A stretch of 64,000 bases of DNA. It comes from Alphaproteobacteria bacterium. GTDB lineage: Bacteria; Pseudomonadota; Alphaproteobacteria; G02398745; G023898745. A model generated the notes under the pieces. That model made no database searches and was not told the origin of the DNA. It was given only the letters and a program-made list of their open reading frames with translations. Positions within the stretch are counted from its first letter, which is position 1, and each line of letters starts with the position of its first letter. Shown in pieces: positions 18,905-27,724 of this stretch. The stretch covers positions 620,001 to 684,000 of the forward strand of contig CP060237.1 of assembly GCA_023898745.1 (NCBI GenBank). Reading direction: 5' to 3'. The position numbers and the translations under genes were made by a program.

Positions 18905-19886
18905 ATCTTCCAAATATACCTTTGCCTAAACTCTCTTGTGTTAAATATAAAGGCGCCCATGCAACACCTGTTTCTAGAAGCATTAATTTAAGGTATTCAG
19001 GCAGGTCTTGGATTTTAAGTTCCGATGGTAGTCTGAGTTTCATTATTTCATATTCTGAGGAGTTTTTAGGTACTCGAACTTCTGCAAATGAACCTTGAGT
19101 ATCTGTTTTATTAAACACGATTTTTTGAGTATCTTGAAAATAGATACGCTCATTGGTATTCAGAAGTGGCCTTGCATCAGTTTTTAACGCGGTGACCCAT
19201 TCAGAGATATTATCAAGTGCTGTTGTGAAATAGACTATTCTTAAAGACCCTCTTAAATATGTAAGAGAGTTGTCAGGCATAACATTGACAGTATAGTCGC
19301 AGAAATCAACCGGACTAGCTTCTGATCCCTGCATTAATCCGATTCTTCTTGTATCTTTTGTTAAAGGTTTAAAGAGTTTTTCTGTTAATTCACCCGAAAT
19401 TTTTGCTATAAAGTGTTCTGTTTTTAAAGCTGCCATTTCTGCAATGCCACCTTCTGAGGCGGTTGATCATCCAACCCAATAAAAAGCAGTAATTTTTTTC
19501 GTTGGATCTTCTTGTGAGCTGTGGCAAAGCTTTAACATAGCTTTTGGATCGGACAGACGACCTGATACGCGCGCATTCCAAAAATCCCTAACCGCAGAGT
19601 ATTCTGGCACCTTTCCAGTTGTGTAATGTAATGCACTCACTCTTGCTTTAAGGAATGCAGCAAAATCAGAAGCGGCATTTATTTCTTCTTCTGTTTTTGG
19701 CGCGACTCCTTCTGCAGTTTGGAGGCAAAAGGTAAAATCGGTTGCTGCATCATCAGATCCTACTGTTATAGTGGTTTGCATAAAAACTTTAAGCTCATTC
19801 CTACCATCTTCATTTACTCTATGTTGAAAAATTTGAGATCCTTGAAAAGGAGCGAACTCTTGCTGAGTTGCAAAAAGAAAAAACAT
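18873..19886 (-). pseudogene. Hypothetical gene interrupted by one in-frame TGA
   Basis: A single frame of 338 codons runs from ATG 19886 (MFFLFATQQEFAPFQG) to the stop at 18873, but a TGA at 19469..19467 splits it after KKITAFYWVG. The codons after the stop (STASEGGIAE) continue in the same frame into an ATG at 19436 and 187 more residues ending FRLAFDVVSL. No frameshift is needed, so one base change (for example TGG to TGA) would explain it. TGA clearly serves as a stop elsewhere in the window, so I read this as a nonsense-inactivated gene; two separate proteins or readthrough are less likely. No family recognised. It may be a paralogue of the gene at 16437..17372. Confidence 0.6.
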
Positions 19887-19941
19887 TTTTCCATGTATTA
19901 AGTCTTGCTATCTCTTTTATAACGCGACGAACCAGAAAAAA

Positions 19942-20769
19942 TCAAATCGCTCGTTTGTGCAATTCTACTCTCTTATCCAAATAGCTATACAAGGCGTCGC
20001 TCACGATGTGACATATCATGCCAAAAAATACATAAATATAAAGACACCCCAAGATAACAGGGTAATCTAAATTTTTTGTTGCTTGAAAGCTTAAATACCC
20101 CAACCCTTGTAGGGAAAATAAAATTTCCACAGCAAGTGTGCCGTAAAAAAACATATACAAAAAGATGTGTGAAAAAGACGACAATGTAACCAAAAAAGCA
20201 TTTTTTACACAGTGTCTGAAAGTGATATAAGTTTTTGATGCGCCTTTAGCTTTTAACATCAAAACGTATGGTTGAGCTAATTCATTCACAAGGGCATTTT
20301 TCATAAGGAGAGTGGGTTTAGGCAGCATAAATAGCGTGAGTGTTAAGAGTGGTAAGATTAGACTTGGCAGTGAATTTCCAAAATAAAACAGTAAAAAAGA
20401 TCCGGTTGCGAAAGGTGGAATAGAATATAATCCTCCTAGAGCAAATGTAGAAAGCCAATCTAAAGTTTTTCTATGGTTTAAAGCTTTTAAAATTCCCAAG
20501 GGGAGTGCAAGCAAATATGTAAGCAGCATACCAAACAATCCAAGTTTTAAGGAAATAGGAATATGTTCTTTGATGAGTTTTCCTACGGATTTTTTGTTAA
20601 CCTGACTTATCCCAAAATCAAGCTTTGCATATTGCTTGAGTGTTTTGACATATTCTTGCTGTATAGATCGAGTTGTATCTTTAGATGAAGCATGAACAAG
20701 AAAAAAATTTAACGTCATGACAAAGAAAAGCGTTGGGATAATGAGAAGAATACGTTTGAGAAAATACAT
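19942..20769 (-). CDS. ABC transporter permease, DppB/OppB/YejB type (orphan)
   Basis: 275 residues. The N-terminus MYFLKRILLIIPTLFFVMTLNFFLVHA is the standard first helix of dipeptide/oligopeptide permeases. DFGISQ and IPISLKLGLFGMLLTYLLALPLGI follow. The cytoplasmic EAA loop is LKAKGASKTYITFRHCVKNA, about residues 172-191. Helices continue to the C-terminus. It would need a partner permease, two ATPases and a binding protein; none is nearby. At 275 residues it is shorter than most DppB (about 310-340), with a reduced periplasmic loop after helix 1. Microcin C/YejB-like importers are the closest in size. Confidence 0.82.
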   Translation of the reverse strand: MYFLKRILLIIPTLFFVMTLNFFLVHASSKDTTRSIQQEYVKTLKQYAKLDFGISQVNKKSVGKLIKEHIPISLKLGLFGMLLTYLLALPLGILKALNHRKTLDWLSTFALGGLYSIPPFATGSFLLFYFGNSLPSLILPLLTLTLFMLPKPTLLMKNALVNELAQPYVLMLKAKGASKTYITFRHCVKNAFLVTLSSFSHIFLYMFFYGTLAVEILFSLQGLGYLSFQATKNLDYPVILGCLYIYVFFGMICHIVSDALYSYLDKRVELHKRAI

Positions 20770-20816
20770 GGGCTTTTATTTTAAGGTAGCAAAAAATGTA
20801 TCAGCAGGCTATCATT

Positions 20817-20902
20817 CGTCATCACGAACCTTGCGTAGCAAGGTGCAGTGAGCCATATACCATGGATGGCCACGATTTTCTTACAAAAATCTCGCCATGA
20901 CG
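20817..20902. repeat. Palindromic repeat family 1, copy 6
   Basis: CGTCATCACGAACCTTGCG to AAATCTCGCCATGACG, with core GTGAGCCAT..ATGGATGGCCACG. Intergenic. Confidence 0.8.
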
Positions 20903-20973
20903 TATTTTATAAATTTACCAATTCTTCATAATTGGATCGTTAATATAACATATGCATTTGAAACAAAAGAGTT

Positions 20974-21438
20974 TTGTTTTTGAGATTGATATTACGAATT
21001 ATTTTTATTGTTTTGTTCGGAATGTTTTTTGTACGTTATGAGCAAATCCACCGTTTTAAAGTGTTTTCGCATCAAGACGCTATTCATATCGTAGACAAGA
21101 AAACACGCGCCGTATTTCGCTGCGAGGATGGAAAGTGTAGACGATATTTTTATTATGGACCAAAATTTTTTATTTATGATCCACTGCCAGATTTTTCGTC
21201 AAGCCCTCTAAAAGATGTTCCCCTTTTATCTGAAGAAGATCGCGAGTATTTTGAGAGCGCAAAGACTTACAAGGCAATAGAATCTGATGCGCCTTCAGCA
21301 AAAAAGAAGAGCGGATCTTACAAAAAAGAACTAGAAGATACCGCAAAAAGTGCAGCGGCATCTATTGCAAAAGATCCTCGAACTTATGTTGATATAGCGA
21401 ATCAATATGAAAAGCGGAAGGATAAGAAGGGTGGGTGA
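20974..21438 (+). CDS. Hypothetical protein with N-terminal membrane anchor
   Basis: 154 residues from a TTG at 20974 (MFLRLILRIIFIVLFGMFFV when started with Met). A stop lies five codons upstream and AAAAGAG gives a weak SD, so TTG is the best start available. One helix at about residues 3-20 is followed by a basic region and two cysteines (CEDGKC, about 50-55). The C-terminal half is charged and helical, rich in Lys, Glu and Ala (SYKKELEDTAKSAAASIAKDP), and probably coiled or disordered. No family recognised. Confidence 0.5.
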   Translation: MFLRLILRIIFIVLFGMFFVRYEQIHRFKVFSHQDAIHIVDKKTRAVFRCEDGKCRRYFYYGPKFFIYDPLPDFSSSPLKDVPLLSEEDREYFESAKTYKAIESDAPSAKKKSGSYKKELEDTAKSAAASIAKDPRTYVDIANQYEKRKDKKGG

Positions 21439-21450
21439 ATTTCAGGTGTT

Positions 21451-21526
21451 CGTCATGGCGAGAGTTCTAAGAAGTCGTGGCCATCCATCATTGGATCACC
21501 ACGGCGCTACGTGCCTCATGATGACG
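21451..21526. repeat. Palindromic repeat family 1, copy 7
   Basis: CGTCATGGCGAGAGTTC to GTGCCTCATGATGACG with core GGCCATCCATCATTGGATCACCACG written across the centre. It ends 9 bp before the ATG of the YraN-like gene and is open in its frame from 21511. Confidence 0.85.
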
Positions 21527-21534
21527 GCTCTTCG

Positions 21535-21876
21535 ATGAGTAGCACTTACGATAAAGGTATTAAAAAAGAGCTTAAAGCCATAAATTATCTCAAAGCGCAA
21601 AAATACAAAATTTTACACCATCGCTATCGCTCAAGATATGGTGAGATTGATATCATCGCCACAAAAGGCGATGTTGTTATTGCAGTAGAAGTGAAATTGC
21701 GCCAGTCATTTTTTGATGCAAGAACGTGCATTACCAGGCGGCAAATGCAGAGAATAGAAGAAGGGTTACTAGATTTTATTAGCAAAGATATTGCATATAA
21801 AAACCACTCATTGCGTATGGATGTAATTTTGTTTGTGGGGAATGAGCAGGTTCATATTGAAAATGCGTGGGTGTAA
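21535..21876 (+). CDS. yraN: YraN/UPF0102 family nuclease-like protein
   Basis: 113 residues from ATG 21535 (MSSTYDKGIKKELKAINYLKAQ); an earlier in-frame ATG at 21511 lies inside the palindromic repeat and is not expected to be the true start. The restriction-endonuclease-like core is clear: YRSRYGEIDIIATKGDVVIAVEVKLRQ, with E and D of GEID and the E-x-K of VEVK as putative metal-site residues. Family members are small proteins of uncertain role, often near rsmI or in DNA uptake/repair contexts. Confidence 0.85.
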   Translation: MSSTYDKGIKKELKAINYLKAQKYKILHHRYRSRYGEIDIIATKGDVVIAVEVKLRQSFFDARTCITRRQMQRIEEGLLDFISKDIAYKNHSLRMDVILFVGNEQVHIENAWV

Positions 21877-21892
21877 AAGACATTGAAGAAAT

Positions 21893-21967
21893 TCATCACG
21901 AGGCGCGTGGCGCCGTGGTGATCCACATGGATAGCCACAATTTTCTTTCGAAAATTTCGCCATGACG
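21893..21967. repeat. Palindromic repeat family 1, copy 8
   Basis: TCATCACGAGGCGCG to AAATTTCGCCATGACG with core GGTGATCCACATGGATAGCCAC. Lies between yraN and rsmH. Confidence 0.8.
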
Positions 21968-22083
21968 GCATCTACCGTAGGTAAGAAATTTAAATTTTCT
22001 GCGAAATTCAATCAAAAACATCTTGTATTTTAACCTGAATATTGTGTTAATATGGGGATCCAAGGAAAACGCGTATAAAATTG

Positions 22084-23013
22084 ATGCATAAACCGGTTAT
22101 GGTTCAGGAAATGATAGATGTTTTGCAGCCCAAGGATGGTTGTGTCTATATAGATGCAACGTTTGGTGGAGGTGGATACTCTAAGGCCATTAAAGCGGTT
22201 GCACCAAAAGCAAAAATCATCGCATTTGATCGAGATCCTATGATTCAAAAAACACAAACAGTTGAAAAATACGCTGATATTTTCCATTGTGATACCTTTA
22301 GTCATATAGCAGAATATGTTAACACTAGAGTAGACGGGGTTGTTTTTGATTTTGGCGTTTCGTCATTTCAAATCGATGAAGCAACGCGGGGTTTTTCATT
22401 TCAAAAAGAAGGTCCTTTGGATATGCGAATGTCTCAGGAAGGCTTAAGTGCGGCAGATGTTGTGAATACATTTAGTGAAAAAGAGCTAGCTGATATCATC
22501 TATTACTATGGCGATGAAACACGGTCCTATCGTGTTGCAGACGCTATCGTAAAAAATCGCCCCTTTTCAACAACATTACAGTTAGCAAATGTGGTAGCAA
22601 AAGTTGTGCCTAAGGGTAAAATTCATCCTGCAACAAAAACTTTCCAAGCGTTACGTATTTTTGTAAATAATGAACTTGAAGAAATTAAAAAAGGTGCAGA
22701 AGGTGCTTTGTCTGTTTTGAAAGATGGTGGAAAGTTGATTGCGATCACGTTTCATGGTTTAGAGGATCGTGCGCTTAAAGAAGCGACAAAGGACCTGAAG
22801 GAAAAGGCGAAATTATTCCCTTCAAAAACAGAAATTCGAGAAAATGTAAGAGCGCGCTCTGCTAAGTTGCGGTGGTTTGAGAAAATGAGTCAGGGCAAGC
22901 GGCCGTCATGGCGAGCTGGCCATAGCGTAAGCGAGGGCGGCGTAGCCATCCAGAAAGACATCATGGATTACCGCGACGCTTCGCGCCTCGTGATGACGGA
23001 GGATGAGTCGTGA
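22084..23013 (+). CDS. rsmH: 16S rRNA (cytosine-1402-N4)-methyltransferase RsmH, with repeat-derived C-terminus
   Basis: 309 residues from ATG 22084 (MHKPVMVQEMIDVLQPKDG). SAM-binding YIDATFGGGGYSKAI (about 21-35), FDFGVSSFQIDEATRGFSFQKEGPLDMRM (two pieces of the family signature, about 83-111), LADIIYYYGDE, PKGKIHPATKTFQALRIFVNNEL and ITFHGLEDR are all present. The last 35 residues, from about GKRPSWRAG onward, are encoded by a family 1 palindromic repeat (22904..22998) and replace the normal RsmH end. First gene of a reduced division cluster; it overlaps the ftsL GTG by 4 bp. Confidence 0.95.
   Translation: MHKPVMVQEMIDVLQPKDGCVYIDATFGGGGYSKAIKAVAPKAKIIAFDRDPMIQKTQTVEKYADIFHCDTFSHIAEYVNTRVDGVVFDFGVSSFQIDEATRGFSFQKEGPLDMRMSQEGLSAADVVNTFSEKELADIIYYYGDETRSYRVADAIVKNRPFSTTLQLANVVAKVVPKGKIHPATKTFQALRIFVNNELEEIKKGAEGALSVLKDGGKLIAITFHGLEDRALKEATKDLKEKAKLFPSKTEIRENVRARSAKLRWFEKMSQGKRPSWRAGHSVSEGGVAIQKDIMDYRDASRLVMTEDES
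22904..22998. repeat. Palindromic repeat family 1, copy 9, inside the rsmH 3' end
   Basis: CGTCATGGCGAGCTGGCC to GCGCCTCGTGATGACG. At 95 bp it is longer than most copies. Translated in the rsmH frame. Confidence 0.85.
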
Positions 23014-23261
23014 AATACTTCATTCTTGGTATTACAATTCTTTTAGGTTTTATTTGTCTATATCAAGTGAAGTATATGGTTGAAGGATGTATGCAGCGTA
23101 ACGCAACACTTCTTAGTGATATTCGAAAAACAGATCAAGAAATCCGCTTATTGAAAGCAGATTGGGCTTATCTCAACAGACCGGCTCGACTCGCTTCCTT
23201 ATCTGAAAAACTTTTAGGTCTTGAGCCAATTTCCTCCTCTCAAGTACAGGAGATGTCATGA
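23010..23261 (+). CDS. ftsL: Cell division protein FtsL-like
   Basis: 83 residues from a GTG at 23010 that overlaps the rsmH stop. One membrane helix (about residues 4-20) is followed by a short heptad-rich stretch (LLSDIRKTDQEIRLLKADWAYLNRPARL), ending with the LASLSEKLLGLEPI element that many alphaproteobacterial FtsL proteins share. FtsL binds FtsB and FtsQ and activates FtsW/FtsI at the septum. The identification rests on size, topology and position between rsmH and ftsI. Its stop overlaps the ftsI ATG by 4 bp. Confidence 0.82.
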   Translation: MKYFILGITILLGFICLYQVKYMVEGCMQRNATLLSDIRKTDQEIRLLKADWAYLNRPARLASLSEKLLGLEPISSSQVQEMS

Positions 23262-24904
23262 GTTTGGATTGGTTGAAGCAATTAACAACATGGCACAATC
23301 CAAGAGAGCAGCACCCAAGCTTTGCAAGGAAAAGAATCTGGCTTGTCTTTACATCATTTATTGCATTGTATGGACTGATCGTTGTTCGGTTGTTTAGTTT
23401 TGTGTTGATTTCACCTGAGATCAAAAAAGATTTTTTTGAGCAGAGCTCTTCACCTAGATTTGATATTTTAGATAGAAATGGCGAATTAATCGCAACAGAT
23501 ATTGTAACATACTCAATTTACGTCGATCCTAAAGCAATTTTAGATCAAGACGAAACGGTGTGTGCTTTGGTGAAGGCACTACCTAGATTTACAAAGAAAG
23601 AAATTTTAGAAAAACTCAATCAAAAAGGGCGGTTTATTTGGGTTGCACGACATCTTGATCCTGAATTAAAAGACAAGATTTTTAATTTAGGTTTATCAGG
23701 TGTGTTTGTGAAAGAAGAATACAAAAGAACCTATCCTAACGGCGCTCTTGTTTCTCATATTGTAGGGCATTGTGATATTGATAATCAGGGAATTTGCGGA
23801 ATTGAACGTTCCTATGAAGATATGTTGCGAAAAAAAGCGCCTGTCACGTTATCACTTGATTTGAGATTGCAGCATATTGTGCGTCGTGAATTAAAAAAAG
23901 GCATTAAAGCAAGCAAGGCTGTTGCTGGAAATGCTTTGATTATGGATCAAGATGGTCAATTACTTTCCGCTGTATCTTTGCCAGATTATCACAGCGATCG
24001 TGTTGAGGATATTAAAAATACTTTTAATCGTAATTTTCAAGGTGTCTATGAAATTGGGTCTGTACTAAAAATTTTGAATGTTGCAATTTCACTTGAGACG
24101 GGCGTAGTACACAATGATAGCGTTTTTGACGCAAGGGCGCCTGCGCGAATAGGGAGGTTTTTGGTTCGAGATTTTAAAGCAAAAAATAGAATATTGACTT
24201 TAACTGAAGCGTTTATTTATTCTTCCAACATCGCCATGATTGAAATGGCAAACTGTTATGGGGATAAATTTGGGATTGATACACAAAGAAAGTTTTTTAA
24301 AAAGTTGGGGCTTTTAGATCCGCTTGATCTTGAGGTTAAAGAGCTTGGATATCCTATTATGTCTCAAAAGTGGACAAGGGCAACGTTTCAAGCTTTAGCA
24401 TATGGGTATGGTTTAGCTATGCCTCCCATATCATTTTTAACCACCACTGCCAATGTTTTGAATAATACAAAAATCGTGCCAAGCTTAATCAAGGGGGCTT
24501 ATAAATCAAAGAATGAAGAGAGGGTTTTTAAGCCCCGCGTTTCAAAAACTGTTGAAAGATTGATGCGAGAGGTTGTGTTGCACGGATCAGGGGCGCCAAC
24601 GAATATTCCAGGATATAATATTATTGGAAAGACAGGGACAGCGCTTCAATGCCGGGATGGGCAGTATGATCAAAACGCACGTAACACAACGTTTGTGTCG
24701 TGCTTGATTGACGAAAAAACAAACAGAAAGTTCTTTATTCTTGTAATGATGGAGGCGCCAAAACCTGTTGAAGGGACGTACGGATTTGCAACAGCTAGAT
24801 GGAATTGCGTTCCAGTAACAAAGAAAATCATAGGGCAAATTGCACCTATTTTAGGTGTGGTGCCGGATAAAAATTTGGAGGGGAAATATGACAAAAGTAT
24901 CTAA
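23258..24904 (+). CDS. ftsI: Peptidoglycan transpeptidase FtsI (PBP3)
   Basis: 548 residues. One N-terminal membrane helix (about 28-50) is followed by the PBP dimerisation domain with RFDILDRNGELIATD and VSHIVGHCDIDNQGICGIE. In the transpeptidase domain the SxxK motif is GSVLK (about residue 268), SxN is SSN (YSSNIAMIEMA, about 322), and KTG is GKTGTA (about 455). FtsI crosslinks septal peptidoglycan together with FtsW, whose gene lies apart at 46283..47422. It overlaps ftsL and cutA. Motifs are complete, so it should be active. Confidence 0.94.
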   Translation: MSLDWLKQLTTWHNPREQHPSFARKRIWLVFTSFIALYGLIVVRLFSFVLISPEIKKDFFEQSSSPRFDILDRNGELIATDIVTYSIYVDPKAILDQDETVCALVKALPRFTKKEILEKLNQKGRFIWVARHLDPELKDKIFNLGLSGVFVKEEYKRTYPNGALVSHIVGHCDIDNQGICGIERSYEDMLRKKAPVTLSLDLRLQHIVRRELKKGIKASKAVAGNALIMDQDGQLLSAVSLPDYHSDRVEDIKNTFNRNFQGVYEIGSVLKILNVAISLETGVVHNDSVFDARAPARIGRFLVRDFKAKNRILTLTEAFIYSSNIAMIEMANCYGDKFGIDTQRKFFKKLGLLDPLDLEVKELGYPIMSQKWTRATFQALAYGYGLAMPPISFLTTTANVLNNTKIVPSLIKGAYKSKNEERVFKPRVSKTVERLMREVVLHGSGAPTNIPGYNIIGKTGTALQCRDGQYDQNARNTTFVSCLIDEKTNRKFFILVMMEAPKPVEGTYGFATARWNCVPVTKKIIGQIAPILGVVPDKNLEGKYDKSI

Positions 24905-25208
24905 GTGTTCTTTAAAAGTTGTGTATACAACAGTAGACAAATTGTTAAAAGCTGAGGCGCTGGCAATGAAAGCGGTTTCACTCAAACACGTCTCTTGTGT
25001 GAATATTCATCCAAATGTAACCTCAATTTACTCTTGGAAAGGCGCAATAGAAAAGGGTGAAGAGGTTTCTCTTATGTTTAAAGTGACAGATAGTCATTTA
25101 AATCAATTTCTAAAGTGGCTTGATTTACATCATCCTTATGATGACCCATCTGTGTTGGTGTATGATGTGGAGGCTGTGAATTTAAGCTCGTCATCCTTGA
25201 GTGCTTAA
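24888..25208 (+). CDS. cutA: CutA-like divalent cation tolerance protein
   Basis: 106 residues from ATG 24888, preceded by a strong SD (GGAGGGG) inside the end of ftsI, which it overlaps by 17 bp. The CutA1 fold is recognisable: VVYTTVDKLLKAEALAMKAVSLKHVSCVNIHPNVTSIYSWKGAIEKGEEVSLMFKV, then LDLHHPYDDPSVLVYDVEAVN, where the family has HPYE-PEI. The substitution of HPYD for HPYE is mild. CutA forms trimers and has a poorly defined role in metal tolerance. Its position behind ftsI is unusual and probably fortuitous. Confidence 0.82.
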   Translation: MTKVSKCSLKVVYTTVDKLLKAEALAMKAVSLKHVSCVNIHPNVTSIYSWKGAIEKGEEVSLMFKVTDSHLNQFLKWLDLHHPYDDPSVLVYDVEAVNLSSSSLSA

Positions 25209-25217
25209 AAAAAGACT

Positions 25218-25283
25218 CGTCATGGCGAGCGAAGCGTGGTCATCCATATAGATCACCACGTCGCTTGGCTCCTCGTGATGACG
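25218..25283. repeat. Palindromic repeat family 1, copy 10
   Basis: CGTCATGGCGAGCGAAGCG to GGCTCCTCGTGATGACG, with core GTCATCCATATAGATCACCACG. The shortest copy (66 bp) and close to the minimal element. Lies between the convergent cutA and peptidase genes. Confidence 0.87.
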
Positions 25284-25290
25284 ACTTTAA

Positions 25291-27009
25291 CTAAAACAAC
25301 GGCAATGTATCGCGGAACTTCTCTGCTGTTTCAGACAACCAATCATAACAATCGTCAGAAACTAAAGAGTAAATATTTTGCATAATAAGATCAGAGTGAT
25401 AATGCCTTAGCCACTTTTTTTCTTTTTCTGTTAAAGCATCAAAATTAATTAATTCGGGTTCAAAAGGCACATAGGTTAACGTTTCGAATGTAAGGTAGTC
25501 TGTGTGCTCTTCTGATGGAACTACGCAAACAAGATTTTCTAGGCGAATGCCAAACGCTCCTTCTTGGTAGTAACCTGGCTCAACTGATAGCACCATACCT
25601 TCTTCCAAAGCAACATTATTAGGTTTTGAAGATATAGACTGAGGGCCTTCATGCACATTCAAAAATGCACCTACACCGTGACCTGTACCATGTGGATAAT
25701 CTAACCCTAATTCCCACAAAAACATACGCGCTAAACAATCGAGCTGATGACCTGTTGTGCCTTTTTTGAATACGCAGCTTGATAATGCAATCACACCTTT
25801 TAAAACCGCTGTATAAATTTCTTTAAAGGTATGAGTTGCATATTGCCCACCACCTTTAACGATAGTGCGAGTTACATCGGTTGTGCCGCCCCAGTATTGT
25901 CCACCAGAATCTACTAAAAATACATCGCCATTTTCTACAGTTTTATTTGTTTTTTTGGTTGGTCTGTAGTGGATAATTGCAGAATTTTCTTTTGCGCCTG
26001 CAATGGTAGGGAAGCTTGGTTGTAAGAACTGTCTTTGTAGTTGTCTGAATTGTAACAAAATATCACTTGCTGTTAACTCAGTGACAGCCTCTTCTGTTGT
26101 GGATAGCCATGTCAAAAACTCTGATAGTGCGGCACCATCTCTTCTATGTATAAGGCGCATATATTGAAGTTCCATAGTATTTTTACGCGCCTTCTTTAAA
26201 CGAATCGTATCGCTCTGCACAACATGTTTTTTAAGTGTGTCAGAGATAATAAATGACGCAGATGCAGAAATAATAACAGAGTGTTTTTTGAGTTTTTTTA
26301 AGCGAGGGATTAATTTAGCTTTCGAAAACGTCAGAACATTTTCAAACATATCTTCATATGCTCCATCAGCAAAAAGCTCGACAGAGCCTTCTTTGTTAAC
26401 AAGGGCATAGCCATTAACAACCGGTGTAAATTCTCTTGCCGTATCACGGATGTTTAAGAGCCAAGATACACTTTCTGGATCAGTCACCAGCACGTAATCA
26501 TGTGATTCAAGAGTTTGTCCAAGCTCAAGTCTTTTATCGAAAGAGTTTTGCCCAGAGAGAGGGTAGTAAGTAATTTGCGGTAGAATTCTTTTTTTGCGTT
26601 TTTCCATAGGCCACAATTCATCAAAAAAACCTTCAACAGGGTGAAAGGTATTATCTTGAGTTTTATATGTCTCAATTTCTTTATTTGTGAATAACCATGG
26701 ATCAAAAACAATTTTTCCTGAAGTGTTGGCGCAGATCCATGATTTAAGTTGATTAATATCCAAGATTTCAAATCGCTTGCATTCATCTTTTGCTTGAATT
26801 GTATAACGCCCATCTACAAACAAAACAGCGTCTTTTTGTGTAATAACGGCCACGCCATAAGATCCTGTAAAGTTTGTTGCCCAGTTCAGATAATCATCAC
26901 AAGGCTCAACAAATTCCGAACGAAATTCATCCCATTTAGGAATGATGATGCCTTCGCTTTTTTGGTCTTTAAGAGCTGTTCTTATGTGGTTGATTTTTGA
27001 GACTGTCAT
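25291..27009 (-). CDS. pepP: Xaa-Pro aminopeptidase, M24 family (long form)
   Basis: 572 residues, the length of the long aminopeptidase P form with two N-terminal creatinase-like domains. The C-terminal pita-bread domain carries the metal ligands: VFLVDSGGQYWGGTTDVTRT (two Asp, about 364-383), GTGHGVGAFLNVHEGPQ (His, about 453-469), VLSVEPGYY (Glu, about 487) and FGIRLENLVCV (Glu, about 500). It removes N-terminal residues ahead of proline and probably serves peptide use in the cytosol. ATG at 27009 with AAAGGAGGCG just upstream as a strong SD. Downstream of greA on the same strand. Confidence 0.93.
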   Translation of the reverse strand: MTVSKINHIRTALKDQKSEGIIIPKWDEFRSEFVEPCDDYLNWATNFTGSYGVAVITQKDAVLFVDGRYTIQAKDECKRFEILDINQLKSWICANTSGKIVFDPWLFTNKEIETYKTQDNTFHPVEGFFDELWPMEKRKKRILPQITYYPLSGQNSFDKRLELGQTLESHDYVLVTDPESVSWLLNIRDTAREFTPVVNGYALVNKEGSVELFADGAYEDMFENVLTFSKAKLIPRLKKLKKHSVIISASASFIISDTLKKHVVQSDTIRLKKARKNTMELQYMRLIHRRDGAALSEFLTWLSTTEEAVTELTASDILLQFRQLQRQFLQPSFPTIAGAKENSAIIHYRPTKKTNKTVENGDVFLVDSGGQYWGGTTDVTRTIVKGGGQYATHTFKEIYTAVLKGVIALSSCVFKKGTTGHQLDCLARMFLWELGLDYPHGTGHGVGAFLNVHEGPQSISSKPNNVALEEGMVLSVEPGYYQEGAFGIRLENLVCVVPSEEHTDYLTFETLTYVPFEPELINFDALTEKEKKWLRHYHSDLIMQNIYSLVSDDCYDWLSETAEKFRDTLPLF

Positions 27010-27039
27010 AACACGCCTCCTTTACAAGGGATAGGTTAG

Positions 27040-27522
27040 CTAAATGAGCTCAATGTTTTTGATGGTGTAATACATAGGTCCAACGGGTGTTGTAACTTCA
27101 ACAGACTCGCCAACTTCTTTTCCAATCAACGCCCTGCCAAGAGGAGAGGTGATAGAAAGTAAATTTTTTTCAATATTTGCTTCGTCACTCCCAACAAGCT
27201 GATATTTTTTGATGCGATCGCCGTGATCTTCATCTTGTAAAGTAACGGTAGCGCCAAATATAACTTTGGATGCAGCTTCGCCTTTATTGATATGAATTAC
27301 CTCTGACATGTTGATCTTATTTTCTAGATAACTGATTCTGGCCTCAATCATACCTTGACGATCTTTGGCAGAATGGTACTCGGCATTTTCTGACAAGTCC
27401 CCATGTTCACGTGCTTCAGCAATAGCTTTGATCACCTTAGGTCTTTCATGAGTTTTGAGATGTTTTAGCTCTTCTTCTAAAGCATCAAAACCATTTTTTG
27501 TGATAGGGTGCTTCTGATCCAT
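27040..27522 (-). CDS. greA: Transcription elongation factor GreA
   Basis: 160 residues, normal GreA length. The N-terminal coiled coil starts KNGFDALEEELKHLKTHERPKVIKAIAEAREHGDLSENAEYHSAKDRQG, with the acidic tip residues D and E in GDLSENAEYHSAK. The C-terminal FKBP-like domain includes SPLGRALIGKEVGE. GreA enters the RNA polymerase secondary channel and stimulates cleavage of backtracked RNA. The gene precedes pepP by 30 bp, so both may be co-transcribed. Confidence 0.97.
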   Translation of the reverse strand: MDQKHPITKNGFDALEEELKHLKTHERPKVIKAIAEAREHGDLSENAEYHSAKDRQGMIEARISYLENKINMSEVIHINKGEAASKVIFGATVTLQDEDHGDRIKKYQLVGSDEANIEKNLLSITSPLGRALIGKEVGESVEVTTPVGPMYYTIKNIELI

Positions 27523-27669
27523 TTTTTCCTATTTTTGTGTATAAAAAATAATCTCTTATTCTATGCTAACTGATTCTCTAAAGATAAACAACATATTTGT
27601 TATAAATTTATAGTTTCTTTAGGGTATTATGGAAATAATTGATCCGCGCCCAACCCTTTTTATTCTATT

Positions 27670-27720
27670 ATCCTGAGGATGTTGTAGGAGCTTCTTCGTC
27701 ACATCGTTCTTCAGAATGAG
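27670..27720. repeat. Palindromic repeat family 2-like, degenerate
   Basis: ATCCTGAGGATGTTG to GTTCTTCAGAATGAGG. Outer ends pair as CCTGAG/CTTCAG-type arms. Weak similarity only. Confidence 0.4.
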
Positions 27721-27724
27721 GCTG

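Noticed and set aside
18873..19886. UGA read as tryptophan (alternative genetic code), which would rejoin the split gene and extend gpsA.
   Set aside because: TGA is the natural stop of tmk, secE, rsmH and ftsH at tight gene overlaps, so the standard code is used. The two cases fit mutation better.
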